6,249 nucleotides of DNA from Clostridiales bacterium (GTDB lineage: Bacteria; Bacillota; Clostridia; Tissierellales; Dethiosulfatibacteraceae), in NCBI GenBank assembly GCA_003539375.1, contig DPPH01000152.1:1-6249 (forward strand), written 5' to 3'. How positions within the stretch are numbered: the stretch's first letter is position 1; the number at the start of each line of letters is the position of its first letter. The notes beneath the pieces were generated by a model. That model was not told the DNA's origin, made no database searches, and saw nothing but the letters and a program-made list of their open reading frames with translations. Positions 5,563-6,249 of the stretch are shown here, in pieces. Made by a program: the position numbers and the translations under genes.

Positions 5563-6249
5563 CTATTCTATTGTCTTTTTAATTGTAATATCCAACTTAT
5601 TGATTTTATAGTGAAGGGTCTGCCTTGGAACTCCCAAAAGTTTTGCAGCTTTCGTAATAGAGTAATCCTTCTCTTCTAAGGCGTGTACAATCACCTTTTT
5701 CTCATATTCATCAACTATTTCTTTAAGAGGTTTGTCAATTTCAAATTTTTCTTTCTCCTCTTTTTCTGTTTTTTGGTTTTTCAAATCTATCCCTTTGTAA
5801 TTTTCAGGAAGATCTGAGAGTTTTATCTCACTATTTTCACACATAAAAACTGCATGTTCAATTGAGTGCTTTAACTCTCTTATATTACCGGGCCAACTGT
5901 AGTCTTTAAAAAAATTCATAACTTTTGGGTCTATAGCCTCTATGTCTTTATCAAATTTTTTGTTATACATTTTAATGAAGTAGTTTATTAAAGTATTCAA
6001 ATCTTCTTTTCTTTCTCTTAAGGGTGGCAAATCGATATTTAAAACATTTAACCTAAAAAACATATCTTCCCTCAACTTTCCTTCTTCAAGGGCTTTTTGC
6101 GGGGTTATGTTCATAGCTGTAATTATTCTTACATCAACTATACGGGTTTCCTTACCACCAATTCTTCTTACACAACCATCTTGTATAACTCTCAAAAGTT
6201 TTGCCTGTAGAGGTAAATCCATAGAATTTATCTCATCTAAAAACAGAGT
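5563..6249 (-). CDS. Sigma-54-dependent enhancer-binding regulator, C-terminal part (5' end beyond window)
   Basis: Activates RNA polymerase holding sigma-54 by ATP hydrolysis. The frame is open to the right edge; the nine codons before the ATG at 6220-6222 read TLFLDEINS, which is the Walker B segment of the AAA+ domain, so that ATG is internal. Of the 228 visible residues: Walker B at 2-6 (LFLDE); REDMFFRLN (60-68) and LPPLRER (74-80), the conserved arginine-rich region; the sensor II motif WPGNIREL (119-126); a charged linker (about 155-170); and a Fis-type helix-turn-helix (about 195-219, ITKAAKLLGVPRQTLHYK). Walker A, the GAFTGA loop and the N-terminal sensor domain lie outside, so the signal is unknown. 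The RLNVLNIDLPPLRER wording resembles RocR-like activators of amino-acid catabolism, but this is a weak guess. The gene is convergent with the efflux operon. Confidence 0.95.
   Translation of the reverse strand, partial: TLFLDEINSMDLPLQAKLLRVIQDGCVRRIGGKETRIVDVRIITAMNITPQKALEEGKLREDMFFRLNVLNIDLPPLRERKEDLNTLINYFIKMYNKKFDKDIEAIDPKVMNFFKDYSWPGNIRELKHSIEHAVFMCENSEIKLSDLPENYKGIDLKNQKTEKEEKEKFEIDKPLKEIVDEYEKKVIVHALEEKDYSITKAAKLLGVPRQTLHYKINKLDITIKKTIE

Noticed and set aside
6220..6222. Minus-strand ATG as the start of the sigma-54 activator
   Set aside because: The codons before it encode the Walker B motif LFLDE, so the gene clearly continues beyond the right edge.

Overview
The window is AT-rich and uses codons of the kind common in low-GC Bacillota (many AGA for Arg, ATA for Ile). 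With the type of Crp/Fnr regulator present, this suggests an anaerobic Clostridia/Tissierellia-type bacterium. That is an inference from style; no taxonomic marker gene is present.

Layout, left to right. (1) Positions 2-580 (+): the 3' portion of a Crp/Fnr-family regulator that enters from the left edge, closed by a strong intrinsic terminator at 594-631. (2) Positions 632-726: a short promoter region with a TATAAT box, a possible operator-like inverted repeat and a good ribosome binding site. (3) Positions 727-5108 (+): a two-gene tripartite-type efflux operon, a membrane-fusion/adaptor protein followed by a full-length RND permease. The two overlap by one base (TAATG), so their translation is probably coupled. 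No outer-membrane TolC-like gene is present. (4) Positions 5109-5562: 454 bases without a gene, occupied mainly by two long imperfect inverted repeats (about 5123-5297 and 5387-5560). Each can fold into one extended hairpin, and they share short motifs in the same order along their arms, so they look like two diverged copies of one dispersed element. (5) Positions 5563-6249 (-): the C-terminal part of a sigma-54-dependent enhancer-binding protein, convergent with the efflux operon and cut by the right edge.

The adaptor and permease should form a proton- or ion-driven pump exporting an unknown substrate. The Crp/Fnr regulator next door is the obvious candidate to control it, but it ends in its own terminator, so this is inference from proximity. 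The sigma-54 activator is probably unrelated, as no -24/-12 promoter was seen in the window.

Most worth a second look: the permease lacks two residues of the classical proton relay (AcrB D408 and K940 are Ala and Asn here); a perfect Shine-Dalgarno sequence near the permease stop has no gene after it; and the paired hairpin elements fill the convergent intergenic region. No wholly new system is evident; the core genes belong to known families.
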